This document shows positions 11,740 through 23,720 of a stretch of 64,000 nt of DNA, one piece after another (within the stretch, counting starts at the first letter, position 1; every line of letters begins with the position of its first letter). Both the position numbers and the translations under genes were made by a program. This DNA comes from Lumnitzera littorea (Eukaryota; Streptophyta; Magnoliopsida; Myrtales; Combretaceae). The stretch is taken from contig JAMXBB010000002.1 of the NCBI GenBank assembly GCA_024138015.1, positions 53,783,486-53,847,485 on the forward strand. The letters run 5' to 3'. The notes below the pieces were generated by a model. It saw only the letters and a list, made by a program, of their open reading frames with translations, had not been told where the DNA came from and did not search any database.

Positions 11740-12973
11740 GATGGATCCAATTGTGGATTATCTAAAGGATGGCGTCCTTCCCAACAATAAGAAAGAAGCT
11801 CGAAGGTTGATTTATCAGGCTACAAATTGCACACTAATAGATGATCAATTGTACAAATGCAGTATTTCTCAACCTTATCTTTGATGCCTCCATCCAAAAG
11901 ATGCGTAACGAGTGTTATTCGAGCTACATGGTGGTGTATGCAACAACCATGTGAAAGTACAAACTTTGTATATCTGTACTTTATAACTCGGCTATTATTG
12001 GCCGATAATGAAAGATGACACGAGAACACCAATTTTGCAATGTTCGTAATGGCATAAGCATGAGGTGTCGAGTCATGCGCCTTCTACTAAACTGTACTGT
12101 CTAACTAATCCCTAACCTTTTGCCCAATTGAGATTAAACATACTCAAACTGTTTCCAAAGTTTACGGCCCAACAATAATTTGTCATTGTTGCTGTAGATT
12201 ATTTTACCAAGTAGGCAAAGGTCAAGGCATTGGCAAGGATCATTGAACAAAAGGTCATGGCTTTTGTTTTCAACTCTATTATATTGAGATTCGAGGTCCC
12301 ATTTATGATAATCATAGATAATGGACCACAATTTGATAATGACAAATTTCAAGCATTTTGTGAGAAACAAGACATCCATCTAAATTATACTTTTGTAACT
12401 CACCTTCAAACTAATGGGTAAGTGGACGCTGTTAACAAGATCATCTTATAGTGCTTAAAGAGGAAAGTTAATCAAGCCAAAGGAAAATGGGCTGACAAAT
12501 TGCCGGATGTTTTATTGGGATATCAAACTACCCATATGACCACAACAAGGGAAACACCCTTCAAATTGGCGTATGGTATAAAAGTGGTATTGCTGATTAA
12601 ATTGGACTTGCCAAATCTATGCATGCAAAATTTCAACGCGATAACCAACTAGGTTGGTTTAATGGCTAATTTAGATACTATCAAAGAGGTAAGAGATGTC
12701 GCAAGAGCGAGAATTACAGCATACCAACATAAGGCAGCCAGGTATTATAATTAGAAGGTGAAACATAAGGTTTTTTTACTTGGAGATTTGGTTTGCATGA
12801 AATTAGAGGCCATTGGTGCATGAGTTAAACAGGGGAAACTCGGCATAAATTGGGAAGATTCTATTAGGGTCCAAGAAGTCATTGGCAAATGGGCCTATCA
12901 ACTAGAAAGCTTGGATGGAACAATCATCCCTCGCATATGGAATGCCAAGAACTTGAAGCTATATTTTAATTAA
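11740..12973 (+). pseudogene. Integrase pseudogene of Tat element
   Basis: It opens with MDPIVDYLKDGVLPNNKKEA, the standard lead-in to the zinc-binding domain. The core includes VAVDYFTK (near 12190) and IIIDNGPQFDNDKFQAFC (12307-12360). The Glu expected after the conserved QTNG motif (near 12410) is replaced and preceded by a stop. The C-terminal part ends KLYFN then TAA near 12973, closely matching Tat integrases. Many stops make it nonfunctional. Confidence 0.85.
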
Positions 12974-13476
12974 TTGCTTTGATGTTATGAAGTATTTCAA
13001 CCTTTTTTGTAAGGCGATAGCTTAGTTGTTGTTTCAAATGCGAACAGTTATTTTATGATTCTGATGCTAACTTGTTTTCCTTCTTAATCATTTCATGATT
13101 AACGAATCATTATTAAGTTCAAACTATATAGTGAATGACTTAATATTTAATAAGCTCAAACTTATCATGGTTAGCGAGCTTTATAATTTAGCTGAAAAGC
13201 CAAATAACGATTGTGTTATTTCTTATAGATGATGTCATTGCTCAAGTAAGATGACTAGTTCATGTCTCAAATGACTAACAAACATTGTCTTTAAAAAGAC
13301 ATTTAACATATCGTGTGTAAAATAAAACATACCAAAGAAAATAGGCATGTGAAATAAGACATGCCGAGTAACAAAACACGTGAAAGAAAACGTACTATAA
13401 GTATTAAATTACACACAAGGAAATGTAAATAATATTAATACAACATTATATAGTCAACTACTCAGCTAAACCTTGT

Positions 13477-15700
13477 TCATACAACTTTGTAAAAATAAAA
13501 CATAGCAACAACCCTAGGATTTTGAGTTGTTCTTAGATTGTGTAGAGGCATTCCCTTGATTGGAGGATGGGACCTTACCAAAGCATATTTCTTTCTCACT
13601 GTTGGAGGTTTTGGAATAGGTGGATTTCTCTTTATGCACGTAGGGGATCTCCTTGGATAATTGGTCTTCGTCATCGCTAGGACCCTCAATGCAAACTTTA
13701 TTGTCATCATCCTGCATATGGACCTTAGCACCTGTATCTTTGCCAACTTCTTCATCACTACTAACATTATCATTGACATCAACAAAATCCAGGCACGAAA
13801 GATCATATTCAAGGTGAAACTTTAAAATTTCTTCTCTCACTACTTGGACCCCTCCAATAACTTCTTTCTCAGTAATCTCTCATACTACTAACTTGGAGTT
13901 ACAATCTCTAATGCTTCCTCAACAAAGACCACTTTCATCATTGCCTCCTCTAATTCGACAACACGGCTTTGCAGTCTGGAGTTATTGGTCTCTAACTCTT
14001 TTATTTGCATCCTAAGCCCGTCCTCCTCATCATCCATTGAGCTAAGTGTTCGACCCAACCCCTAGCAGTCTTCCCTTTTCCTATGAAGCTCCTCCTTCAG
14101 GTCTTCAGCCTCTTTATACTACTCTTCGCACTTAGCTTTAAGGCTCGAGACTTCATTGGCCACTAAATGTGCTACTTTCTCAGTAGCCAGCTCTTCTTAA
14201 TATTTTCTGGCCTCCATCTCAACCTTAATTCTATCACTCTCAACTACCATTGTGTAAGCCTTAAAGGAGTTGTATGCAACATCAATTTTCTACAATAAGT
14301 CAACAATTAAAATGATAAATTTGCTAGATCACCTAGCAGAACAATAAATTTTTATTACCATTTTCATCTCCTTATCGACTCCATCTAAAGTCATCAAAAC
14401 ATGGCTGCTGATTTACATACAAATAGGATTATGTCGGTAATAAAGCATGTGCCATGAGTGAAAGGATTTAACTGACACTTACATAATACAATTTAGCTAC
14501 AATATATGCCTTGTTATAGTTACAACCCTATCGACGTCCTTTTTCGCAATCTCCTTGTCCTTGGGAATAATGATACCTTCCATTAAAGCTAAGGATTTAG
14601 TCTTGTCTCCTAAAGCCAAATCAGTATGGATGATATTATGGCTCTAGCATGGAACAAAGTACTCAGCAACATGGGTATTAGGGACAAATTTGGCACTATT
14701 GCTACTGAGAGCTTTGTTCCTCATGTCCTCCTTCATCCTTTCATCCAATGTCTTAGATCTCTTAGAAGGAGGTTGGCCGACAAGCTCCTTCCTAGTTCTT
14801 TTGCTAGTATTCGGCACAATATCCACTTGAAGTGACAACCCCTACACCCACCCTCCCTATAACCTTATGATGGGTGATTTCAACCCCATTGCGAACGTCG
14901 ATTTCTCGGCCAAAATCTCTCAACTCTATAGATGGAGGAATACTTTCGGTTGAAAGGATTACTTCAACTTGTGTAGCCACGATGACCCTAGGCTTTTTGA
15001 TCCCATGTCCCTTGTTGGCTGGACAGGATGCTTTTTTTCAAGGTTGCTACTTACTTCGCTACTTTCTCTTGTATGACTTTCCTCAAAGCAACCATTCAAG
15101 TCTCAGTCACCTTAGCACCTGCTTGTTTGTCAGCTTTGGATTTTTTTCGCCTTTGCTTAGGCCAACAACCTTGGTAGGATCTACGTCACTTATACCCATG
15201 TCTGCAATAAATGTATTATCAATAAAAACAAAGCAACCAAGGACTTACATGTTCCATGCTGAGTGAAGCTTAAAGGTTAGGTTATCCTTCCCCCAAGTCA
15301 TAAGAACGTCTTTCCTCTTGTAGCTCTACTCAGCATGGCGATTACTTAGTAGCATATCTTCTTTTTTGAAGAAGATTGACTCCCCATTTTCATATTGCCT
15401 TATTATTCTCTTAGTGTCTCAAAAAACCATTTTGCTTTTTCTTCTCTCTTTAATCTCTTTCACCACAACATCATTCAGCATCAACCCAATGTCTTTTGTA
15501 CAGATAGGTTTGGTCCATTAGGTCTAAAAGTCCAATTCTTTATCCTAGATAATCTAACAATTGTCGTTGCTCTGATAGTTATTAGCCTTGCAATGTAATT
15601 ATGGCTAAAGTGACAGGTGTCATACGTATTGCCACTAAGTTTTCTAAACAAGTGAGAAATTCGAAGAGTTGCAACTCTTCGCTTAGGACACAATTTATTG
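13477..15700 (-). pseudogene. Antisense ORF remnant between pol and 3' LTR
   Basis: Read on the minus strand, this 2.2-kb stretch gives protein-like segments in order: 15693-15481 (70 aa), then a segment with IRQYENGESIFFKKEDML and TWGKDNLTFKLHSAWNM (15420-15250), then 14838-14644 (64 aa) with a basic SKRTRKELVGQPPSKRSK stretch. After these come a coiled-coil-like region rich in Glu and Lys (about 14300-13870) and an acidic tail (13840-13514, 108 aa). Stops and frame changes separate them. Antisense ORFs in this position are known in some Tat-lineage elements such as Grande. I do not assign a function. Confidence 0.6.
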
Positions 15701-15827
15701 TGTTCTAAATGAAAATCAAGAGACTTCCCACATTACTCGACATTTAGGAAATTAAGCTTTTCACAGTCCAACCCCATCAATAGAGCCTTGCACTTTATTT
15801 ACTCCCTTAAGTTTAGTTCTCAACTAC

Positions 15828-15843
15828 GGGAGTTGGGAGCAAA
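15828..15843 (+). other. Polypurine tract of Tat element
   Basis: GGGAGTTGGGAGCAAA lies directly before the 3' LTR, where the plus-strand primer is expected. Confidence 0.6.
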
Positions 15844-16238
15844 TGTTGATAGTCAGATTTCATCTCTGGAATTCACTCGGCCATTCGACTGATGAAAAGC
15901 TGAGGAACTCAGTTCTCAGCATACGTCGACTAAGACATATTCATGTCTGGTTTAAACTTAGTAAAAGTGGCACGAACGATTATCACCCAGCAAAGTTCCA
16001 TTACATAACCACTTATCACTCCAATATTTTCAACATATGTTTCAAACACTCGACATTTACCTATAAATACAAAGGAAAAGCACTATAAGAACTCTCTCTT
16101 GATCCATAACTACAACTTATCTTCTCTTGAACATGCTTACTGACTTAAGCATCAAAGTGATTACACCGAAGTAACTCTAGTACCATTTTGTTCTTTATGT
16201 TTTTTAGGAGTAAGATTTCATCCTAAAATCACATAACA
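15844..16238 (+). repeat. 3' LTR of Tat element
   Basis: It begins TGTTGATAGTCAG and ends CATAACA, followed by the ACACC target duplicate. It lacks the extra bases found near 7386-7440 in the 5' LTR. TATA-like CTATAAATAC lies near 16060. Confidence 0.8.
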
Positions 16239-16243
16239 ACACC

Positions 16244-17590
16244 TCCACTTATTAATGCTACTAAGAGAGTGCTAGCATACCATGGAGAAAAGGAGTTGAA
16301 CCAACTCATTTAGTTATAAAGTGGAGCCATGTCATTGTTTGACAGATTTAAATTGCTCTAATCTATGAGAAGTTGTGGTGCTTTAGAGGAGTGTTACCTT
16401 AACTCCAATGCAATATGCTACTCATTGTCGTTTAGGTCGAGAAGTTGCTTCATGGTAAGCTTTAAGAGAACACGTTGGTTTGGCTCTTATTTTGAAAGCG
16501 TCATACGCCTACAAAGAAGTAACAATTTAAGTAACTACTAGGATATTATCAAGGTCAGGGTAATATAGCTTAGTGTTAAGGGAGTACCCTAACCTAAGGT
16601 ATGAAAGTTGAGGTGCTAGGCATAGCATGGACCTAAGGTGTAGAAGCTAAGATGCTAGGAAATTTGGTCTTAAGGAGTACTGATACTAGGAGAGTTTCCT
16701 AGTCTTAGAGGTTGTATAACATTAGGGGTGTTCCTAGTCTTAAAAGAGTGCATCATGCCCATAAGGATGGGGAAGGGGATTTGCTCTTAGAAGAATGTGT
16801 GAAGCCAAAAGAGTTCCTAGTCTTGACATCCTTAGGGGAGTACCTTTACAACAATATGATAATGATATGAGAGCTTTAGATTCAGCATTTCAACATATGA
16901 CTTTGCTTGCTCTTATCTTAAGTACAGATCTAACTCTTCCTTGTGATAAAAGAATTCCCTAAAGAAGATATTGCAGTTTTAGTCAATGGGAAGACTAAGT
17001 TAAGGCAGTTGGTAGATCCGGCAAGCATAGTATAAAGGGGATTTATTCACCTCCTCCTTGAAGGTATCCTCTTCAACAGTTGAAAGGTTGATTTCTTAAA
17101 CTGAAGGGATGGTAGCTTACTGTGTGAAAGTGGTAAGGCTTAGAAAAGCTGCATCTTGTTGCACAATGGCAATAACAATTGACATTGGCATGAACTGAGA
17201 GAACATAACTAGGAACTTGTTAGATATCTCTTGTGGATTTTGATGAGAATAAAAAGAGAGAAATGTCAATTTATTCAGACAATTTTTCAAAAAGTTTAAA
17301 ATTGAAAATTGAGATACATTTAAAAACTTATCTTGAAGGTTTGAATCGATTGAAAAAGGGACAAGTCTGAAAATCTTCAAAGAGTATTTTAGAAGCTTTT
17401 ATAAGAAGAATCAGTACAGTATTTCAAAAACTTATTCAAAGACTTCGAAAAAAAAAAAAAGAAGACTAATACTCTTAAAAAGGTTATTCAAAAAGTTGGC
17501 ATGAAAAGTAACGTTAAAAATTAATAAAATATCATATTCGAAGTGAACAAAACCTAGCTCCACTAAACTAGGTGTATTAGAAAAATACAT
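16244..17590. other. Unassigned spacer with low-grade repeats
   Basis: No gene is recognised. 16600-16840 holds several imperfect repeats of the phrase TTCCTAGTCTTA, and ATGCTAGG or GTGCTAGG recurs nearby. Short minus-strand reading frames (17117-17380 and 17432-17626) contain no known motif. The sequence is probably old transposon or satellite-like material. Confidence 0.4.
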
Positions 17591-20500
17591 TGTCACATCC
17601 CAGCCTTGCACAGGATGTACCATCACATAGGAATACTTGTTGAAAACTTAGCTCAGCCTGCTCATTCATCAAAAGACAACTTTGTTTAAACAATAAAGGA
17701 GTTGCTACATCGGAGTTCAGCTGGATATTCTGTTACAACTTATGTGTACAACATAATATTTACATCAAAATATGAACCAACTTTTTGTTTCCTTTATCAT
17801 CTTCACTATAATAGGATTCTTGACTTAATACGGGTTTTATACAACAATCGCTGACTCCGACTCATGCTCTCAGTATACATATCCCCCCTAGTGTTGGGCT
17901 CTTCATGATGTAATTAATCTGAAGATAAAACATTTTATCCCCTCAGCTACTAAAGTTGAGTGAAAGTAGATAACAAAAACATAACATAGATGATATGATA
18001 GACAACACTGCATGTCACAATTGAAACATTTCAATCATAACTCATAAATTCAACTTCATATATGCATTCGCCCAATTGGGCGCTTACTGCCAACAATGCA
18101 ACATGCTATGCTCATGCACGTGGCATGCATTAATACCGATATCCTATGCCCTCCAAACTTCTTTCGGTTAGTCGACATAGCCGGGCATCTAAATAAAACA
18201 TCCAAGAACCTACGATAACAAGGAGCTACCTGGGATTAGGACCCCCACCAAATTGGACTACACATTATAGTCTACCATTTTCAAAGAGGGCAACAAGGAG
18301 CTGTTTGAGAAAAGGACCCCCGACTTTACAAAATTAGACTATACACTGTAGTTCACCAAATCAAAGTGGCAACATTGCTAAATTAGACCACACACTGTAG
18401 TCTACCAAATTTGATTATTGAAATAGTCACAATGTTCGAGCAATGCAATCCATATGCTTCCAAAAACTGAGTTCATAAAGCCATGCTTTTTCCTTGATCA
18501 TTTGGAAGCCTCATTCTAAAAGTTATGACCCGTAGGTCCCTTTTTGTGCCATGCCATGCCATGTTATGCAATAACAATTCAAGAATATCAATCAGCACAA
18601 TCAATCTCCCAGTTTTGCTCAACCTAGTGATCTGATTCTAGTTTTCGAACTCTCCTTAGTAGAATTCTAGTATCTTACTTAGGGTTCACTTAGGTGAACA
18701 CCCAGAAGATTAAATTAGCAATCACTCAACTTCTTTAGTTAGTATAATCATTCGTAAGCATAAATCATCGCCAACATGGCAACAGAACAGTTTAACCAGA
18801 ATATAGTTACCATCATTCAAAATCAACACACCAGCATCCACTATAGTAGCATATCTATTCACCCAAGATATACCCATATTCAATCAACACAGTATTAAAC
18901 AGCATACAGTGTTATGAGTAGCAATATATTTACTCCAAGCATGGGTTAGATCCACTTACCTGAACTTAGCAATAGCACAATATCCTATACTTTGTGACGT
19001 AATCATTCCTTACTTATCACACCTATGAAAATATGACACAATCTTCAAATCAAGTATAGGTCAAACCCGAACTATTATAAGTTTTTATTCCCGTATTTTT
19101 AAACTTTAACTAACCATATCTTACTAATTTATTATCCGATTTCAGTAAACTTTATATCATCACGATCGTTATTTCGAGTGTTATTGATATATATATTAAG
19201 AATCAAGACTCATCAATATTACTAAATATCCAAAAATACCTTTTTGTATTACGACTCGACTGTATACTACCTTAACTCCGAAATTGATCCGAGTAAGCTT
19301 TAGTAGCTTTAGTACCGAACTAAAAACCCTAAAAATTATACTTTCCAAACTTGTCTAGCAACACGTATTATACCCCAAAGTGTTCATTTTACGTAATTTG
19401 ATAAGTATCTTACTAATACTAATTACTATATTACATATTAAGTCAATATATAAGCTTATATTAGAAAAAGATGAAATAAATGGTATACGAGCCTGATTAA
19501 TTTCACAAAAAATTTTATAGACTTACAAAAATATGTAAGTTAATTATCAATCATCAATTACACTAAATTAGCTATTATCTATTTTTACAAAAATAAGGAT
19601 TTTAGCTTGGAATTATGCAAAATTAGGGAAAATAAACAAATTTAAGTGTGAGATAAAAACTAAGTATTCCAAATATCATTTATAAACATCTAGAAATCAA
19701 AACATGTAAGGCTCATTCATTAATTTCATCAAAAACTAATTATTTCAATAATTCGGTAAAACAAGCAGTTTTATTCAAAATAATTATAAAAAATAGCAAA
19801 CATGCTTAATTTAAAAAAATTATTGTTACCAAAATTATATATATATTAGGTGTATTACATACAAAAATTGAGCTTGAAACAACATCATTTAATATTTATA
19901 AAAATTTATTCAATTTTCATCCAAACAGAGCATTTTCTTAAGAAACCTATATTTACACTAATTATTTAATTAAAATAAAATTATTACATTAATTTAAACT
20001 TAAAATAATCATTAAAACCAATTTTCATAATTAATGAATAACATTTGATATTTTTAACAAATTAAGGGTAGGATTTTAGTTCACCTGAATCGGCCGGGTC
20101 TAGCCACCACTTGGCTGCCGCACCTTGTCGGAAAGCCTCCTTTGGCCTCCCTTTGTTGGTCCTCCAAGCCGCTCCAACTCAGGTGGTGGTTTGGTATATG
20201 AATCGCCTTAGATCGATTTCGACCCTATACCTTGTTTTATTTTTATTTTATTTTTTTTCTAACTTTTCTAAATTGTTTTATTTCATTTTTAGAGTTCCAA
20301 AATATTAAATTTGAGGGTTTGGGTCCTATTTATATTTTTTGAACTTTCATAATCAAATAAAATTTAAACATGTATATGACACATGTTAATTTTCCATTTT
20401 CCTAAAGGACATGTGTTATTTCTTCATCAAGCAAGTGTTAACTCATTATTTCCAATTAATACCAACTTGACACATCATTTGATAACTCATCCATGCAATT

Positions 20501-20913
20501 TTTTATTAATTTTCCATTATTTTATCTTATTTTAATAATAATTTATTATATATATATATGTATTTAATACATATAATGCATATAACATGTACACATGCAT
20601 ATTATGTTTAATTCAACTTCATTTATTATTTTTATAAGTTAATTAACTTATCTCTAATATCTTGCTATATCTAAAATCTCGAATTTCTTATTTTCAATAA
20701 TTATCGGCTTTTAGCAATAAATTGACGTTTTTCTTAAATTAATATTTTTATATAGCTTATTTTGAGAAATTGACTTTATTTAAAATACTTCATCTAACTT
20801 TTCTAATTTTACTGTGAAGTTTAAAATAAAACAAATATTATAGCTTGACGCCTTAAATTTAGGAGCTTGGATCCTAGAGTTATTGAACTATTGAAAAAAC
20901 CTGGAGTATTACA
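17591..20913 (+). mobile_element. Probable solo LTR (family D, 3.3 kb)
   Basis: It begins TGTCACATCCCAGCC and ends GGAGTATTACA. Flanks are TACAT (17586-17590) and TACAC (20914-20918), a 4 of 5 match to a target duplication. The size, the TGTCACxxCCC-like start and the overall layout resemble the long LTRs of Tekay/Del-type chromoviruses. Nothing coding is seen inside; small reading frames such as 20111-20308 are incidental. Confidence 0.65.
18217..18420 (+). repeat. ~77-bp tandem repeat inside family D LTR
   Basis: Units begin at 18217 (AACAAGGAGC), 18292 (AACAAGGAGC) and 18371 (AACATTGCTA, partial). Each contains GGACTACACATTATAGTCTAC or a close relative, and the first two also contain GGACCCCC. 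Confidence 0.65.
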
Positions 20914-22640
20914 TACACTTAATCCCATTTCACTTAAGATAGAATGAAGATCCTTAGGGATTATTTAAGCATACGTATCTTTGGATAAATCAAGATATAT
21001 ATAAAAATGGCAAAAGATAAGTTTGATTTTGAATTTTATGGAATTTTGAATTTTTGATTATGAGGTTTATTTGGAAATTGCCAATAAAGCATATCTCTTT
21101 GTCAATTTCAAATCTAAAGCTTATTTAGAGGTTGTGGATCAAAGAATATCTAACCAAATCAAGATTAGAAGAGTTAATTTTAAAATTCAAAATATTGAGA
21201 TCCTCTTAAAAATATCTAAGGATTATCACTATCAATTAAATTTTTAGATAAACATGAAAGTGAAGACAATCTTTAACAAATTAGCCGTTAGAAGATTTTA
21301 GTATAAAAGGAAAAATGATTCAAACATCAGATACATCTCTAAGAAAATTTTTGTTACATAAAAATCATAATCAAATTCTACCTTATGAAAAGGTACAAAA
21401 AGTTTCTCGGATACTTTTTAAGAAAGTTGCACCAAAACAAATTATACATCAATCATTATTTCTATTTAGTGTAAAATTATTTAAGACTTCTATTAATTTT
21501 CTCTCTTGTAATTTGTAAAGCTTGTTTATTGAGAGAAGTTAGACTATACTCTATAGATCTGTAATTAGCTTAGATTTAAAAAAAGGCTAAATAGATAGAG
21601 CAAAGTGTGGTAAAACATATGTGTGACAAATGCTTATAAACTTCTCATGATTTTAATAGAGTGGATTAAGTAAAATAGCATTGGTGAAGTAACCGGGTCT
21701 CTAGTAATGGAGCTAAAAGGGAGCAATAAGTAGAAAGCCTAAACTCTATAAATCTTCACCTTGATATTCTCCTTCCTTGTCTCTATTTATTTGCATTATT
21801 TAATTGTGTTGATTATTTGTGCGTTGAATTATTAAAACACCACTATTCACCAAATTAAGTTATTAAGAGGAGTAATTTTATTTTACAACGAAAAATTTTT
21901 AAAAAGTTTAAAGATATAAATTAACACCTACCCCACCCACTCCTCTCTCAATATCTTATACAGGACCAACAAAACTAATTGATGACTTTAGTGTTCTCCT
22001 ACATAGTTTGCATCATCTATGCAGCTTTTGGATGGCCTTAAGCTGAATAGTTCTGGTTGGTGCTCTCTAGGGACGAGAGAAGGTTTTGCTCAATGGCTTA
22101 ATGTTGGCCTCTTGTTAGGAGAATAGTCATTATCTTCTAAGAAAGTGTCACTACTCTATTATAACTTAACCTAAATCACCAATGGAGTTGCCAAATGTAG
22201 AAATAGGGTTCCTGATGAAGTGATTATGAAGGTGTCACATGAGTCTCATGCTACATGTAGCGTTAAAAAAATAATATAGAGATGTTACATAATCAGATGA
22301 CTTCATAAGAATGACAAGGAGAAGGAACAAATAGGTCAACACTTGCCTAATCTAATGTTTAATTCTTGAGAGCAGAGATTACATAGTGAGAAACTATTTC
22401 TTTAATATCAAGAATATGGAGGAATAATTAAATATTTATAAACTCTTGAACCTGATCACATCAGTCAAAGCATCTTGTTAACCAACGGATGAAATGAAGT
22501 TTCTTCATTTCACGGTTGTCTTAATGAGTCCGTTATGAAAGCAAGGTTAGTAATCACTTTTATTGAGTGCATAAGCCTACCTAATAAATTTTATTTCTTT
22601 AACTAGTAGTTGAGACATTTATTAACTACATGTTCACTTA
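20914..22640. other. Unassigned, possibly LTR-derived
   Basis: No gene is recognised. 21300-21830 has an LTR-like layout: TATAAAAGG at 21302, a later TTGAGAGAAG block, then GGTGAAGTAACCGGGTCTCT near 21690. This is reminiscent of Copia-type LTRs with a transcribed leader. No target duplication or gag-pol was found. The reading frame at 21315-21518 overlaps this leader and looks incidental. Confidence 0.3.
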
Positions 22641-22821
22641 GGGGGAATGGGGGAATGGCTATTCCATTCCCCCCACCCCACCCCTCTTATTCCCCCGTGG
22701 ATTCCTATTACGTAGTTTACTTCATTTTTGAACCCATAATAGGCATTGCATGAGGAATCCCAATTACCCATTTTGCTAAATTGGGATTCATGACTTTAGA
22801 CCAAGAAGGCTCAATTCGGCA

Positions 22822-23350
22822 CAAAAAAAAAAAAAAAAAGAGAGAGAGAGACTTCTTTTGCCCATCCTCTCTATGATCTATTCATCATAGTTGTACACTC
22901 ACACCAAAGACTCATTACTGCTACATAATCACACACCAAAGACCTATTGCATACACCAACACCGCCACCAACCACCACATTCCCAATACTACTATCGCAA
23001 CTTCCAGCACCAAAGACCATTGTTGCTGTACTCCCATACACCAAAGACCCATCACATGCATCACCACCAACAACCATACTCCTAGCACTACTACCGCAAC
23101 TTCCACCACCTAAGACCATCGCTGTTGTATGCTCATACACCAAAGACCCATCGCATGCATCACCACCAACAACCATACTCCTAGCACTACTACTGTAGCT
23201 ACTACCACCACTTTGTGGATGTCACCACCAAAGACCCATCATTGCTGCACACTTACACACCAAAGAGCCATCGAATGCACTACCACCAACAATCACACTC
23301 CTAACACTATCACCGTAACTGCCACCAATGATTCATATGCACCATGACCA
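22822..23350. repeat. CA-rich minisatellite preceded by A/GA tract
   Basis: After a poly-A plus (GA)n tract (22822-22850), the phrase ACACCAAAGACCCATC recurs at irregular spacing. CCAAAGA anchors lie at 22904, 22936, 23041, 23140, 23228 and 23260. Units share CATGCATCACCACCAACAA, ATACTCCTAGCACTACTAC and GCAACTTCCACCACC. The repeat is open in several frames on both strands because of its composition, giving repetitive His/Thr/Pro or Gly/Val peptides. These are not convincing proteins. Confidence 0.7.
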
Positions 23351-23378
23351 ATGACCCATCGTTATTGCACACTCATAT

Positions 23379-23604
23379 ATGCACCACCACAAACATAGAT
23401 CTACACAAAGATTACACATGCACTATCACAATCAACATAGATCTATACATGCACCACCACAATCAACATGGATCTACACGAATTTCACACAATTATCACT
23501 ACGATCATTAGATCTATACAAAGTTCATATACACACCACCACCATTAGCAAATCTATACAAAGCCTTTCTCAAGTGAAAAAAGAGATATTTTTTAATCCT
23601 AAAA

Positions 23605-23640
<36 letters not shown>

Positions 23641-23720
23641 CGTTTTAAGGCCCTCTAGTTCTTTCTTTTCTCTATAATCGTGAAAAATTAAAAGAGAGAG
23701 AGAGAGAGAGAGATGAATAA
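23379..23720. repeat. AGATCTA-rich repeats and GA microsatellites
   Basis: CACCACCACAA followed by CATAGATCTACAC recurs three to four times at 23385-23530, as a second degenerate repeat. Two (GA)n microsatellites follow at about 23611-23635 and 23695-23713. Confidence 0.6.

Larger units (their letters stand above)
7189..16238 (+). mobile_element. Decayed Tat-lineage Ty3/gypsy retrotransposon
   Basis: A ~9.05-kb element flanked by ACACC at 7184-7188 and 16239-16243 (5-bp target duplication). Order: LTR, PBS, gag with a CCHC-like knuckle, protease, RT, RNase H, a second RNase H, integrase, a ~2.8-kb spacer with a degenerate antisense ORF, polypurine tract, LTR. The second RNase H between pol RNase H and integrase is a hallmark of the Tat lineage. 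All genes carry stops and frameshifts. By eye the LTRs agree at about 80-85% of alignable positions, so the insertion is old. Confidence 0.85.

Noticed and set aside
22871..23347. Repetitive frames on both strands, looking like a repeat protein
   Set aside because: They follow from minisatellite periodicity; several phases are open at once and none has a conserved domain.
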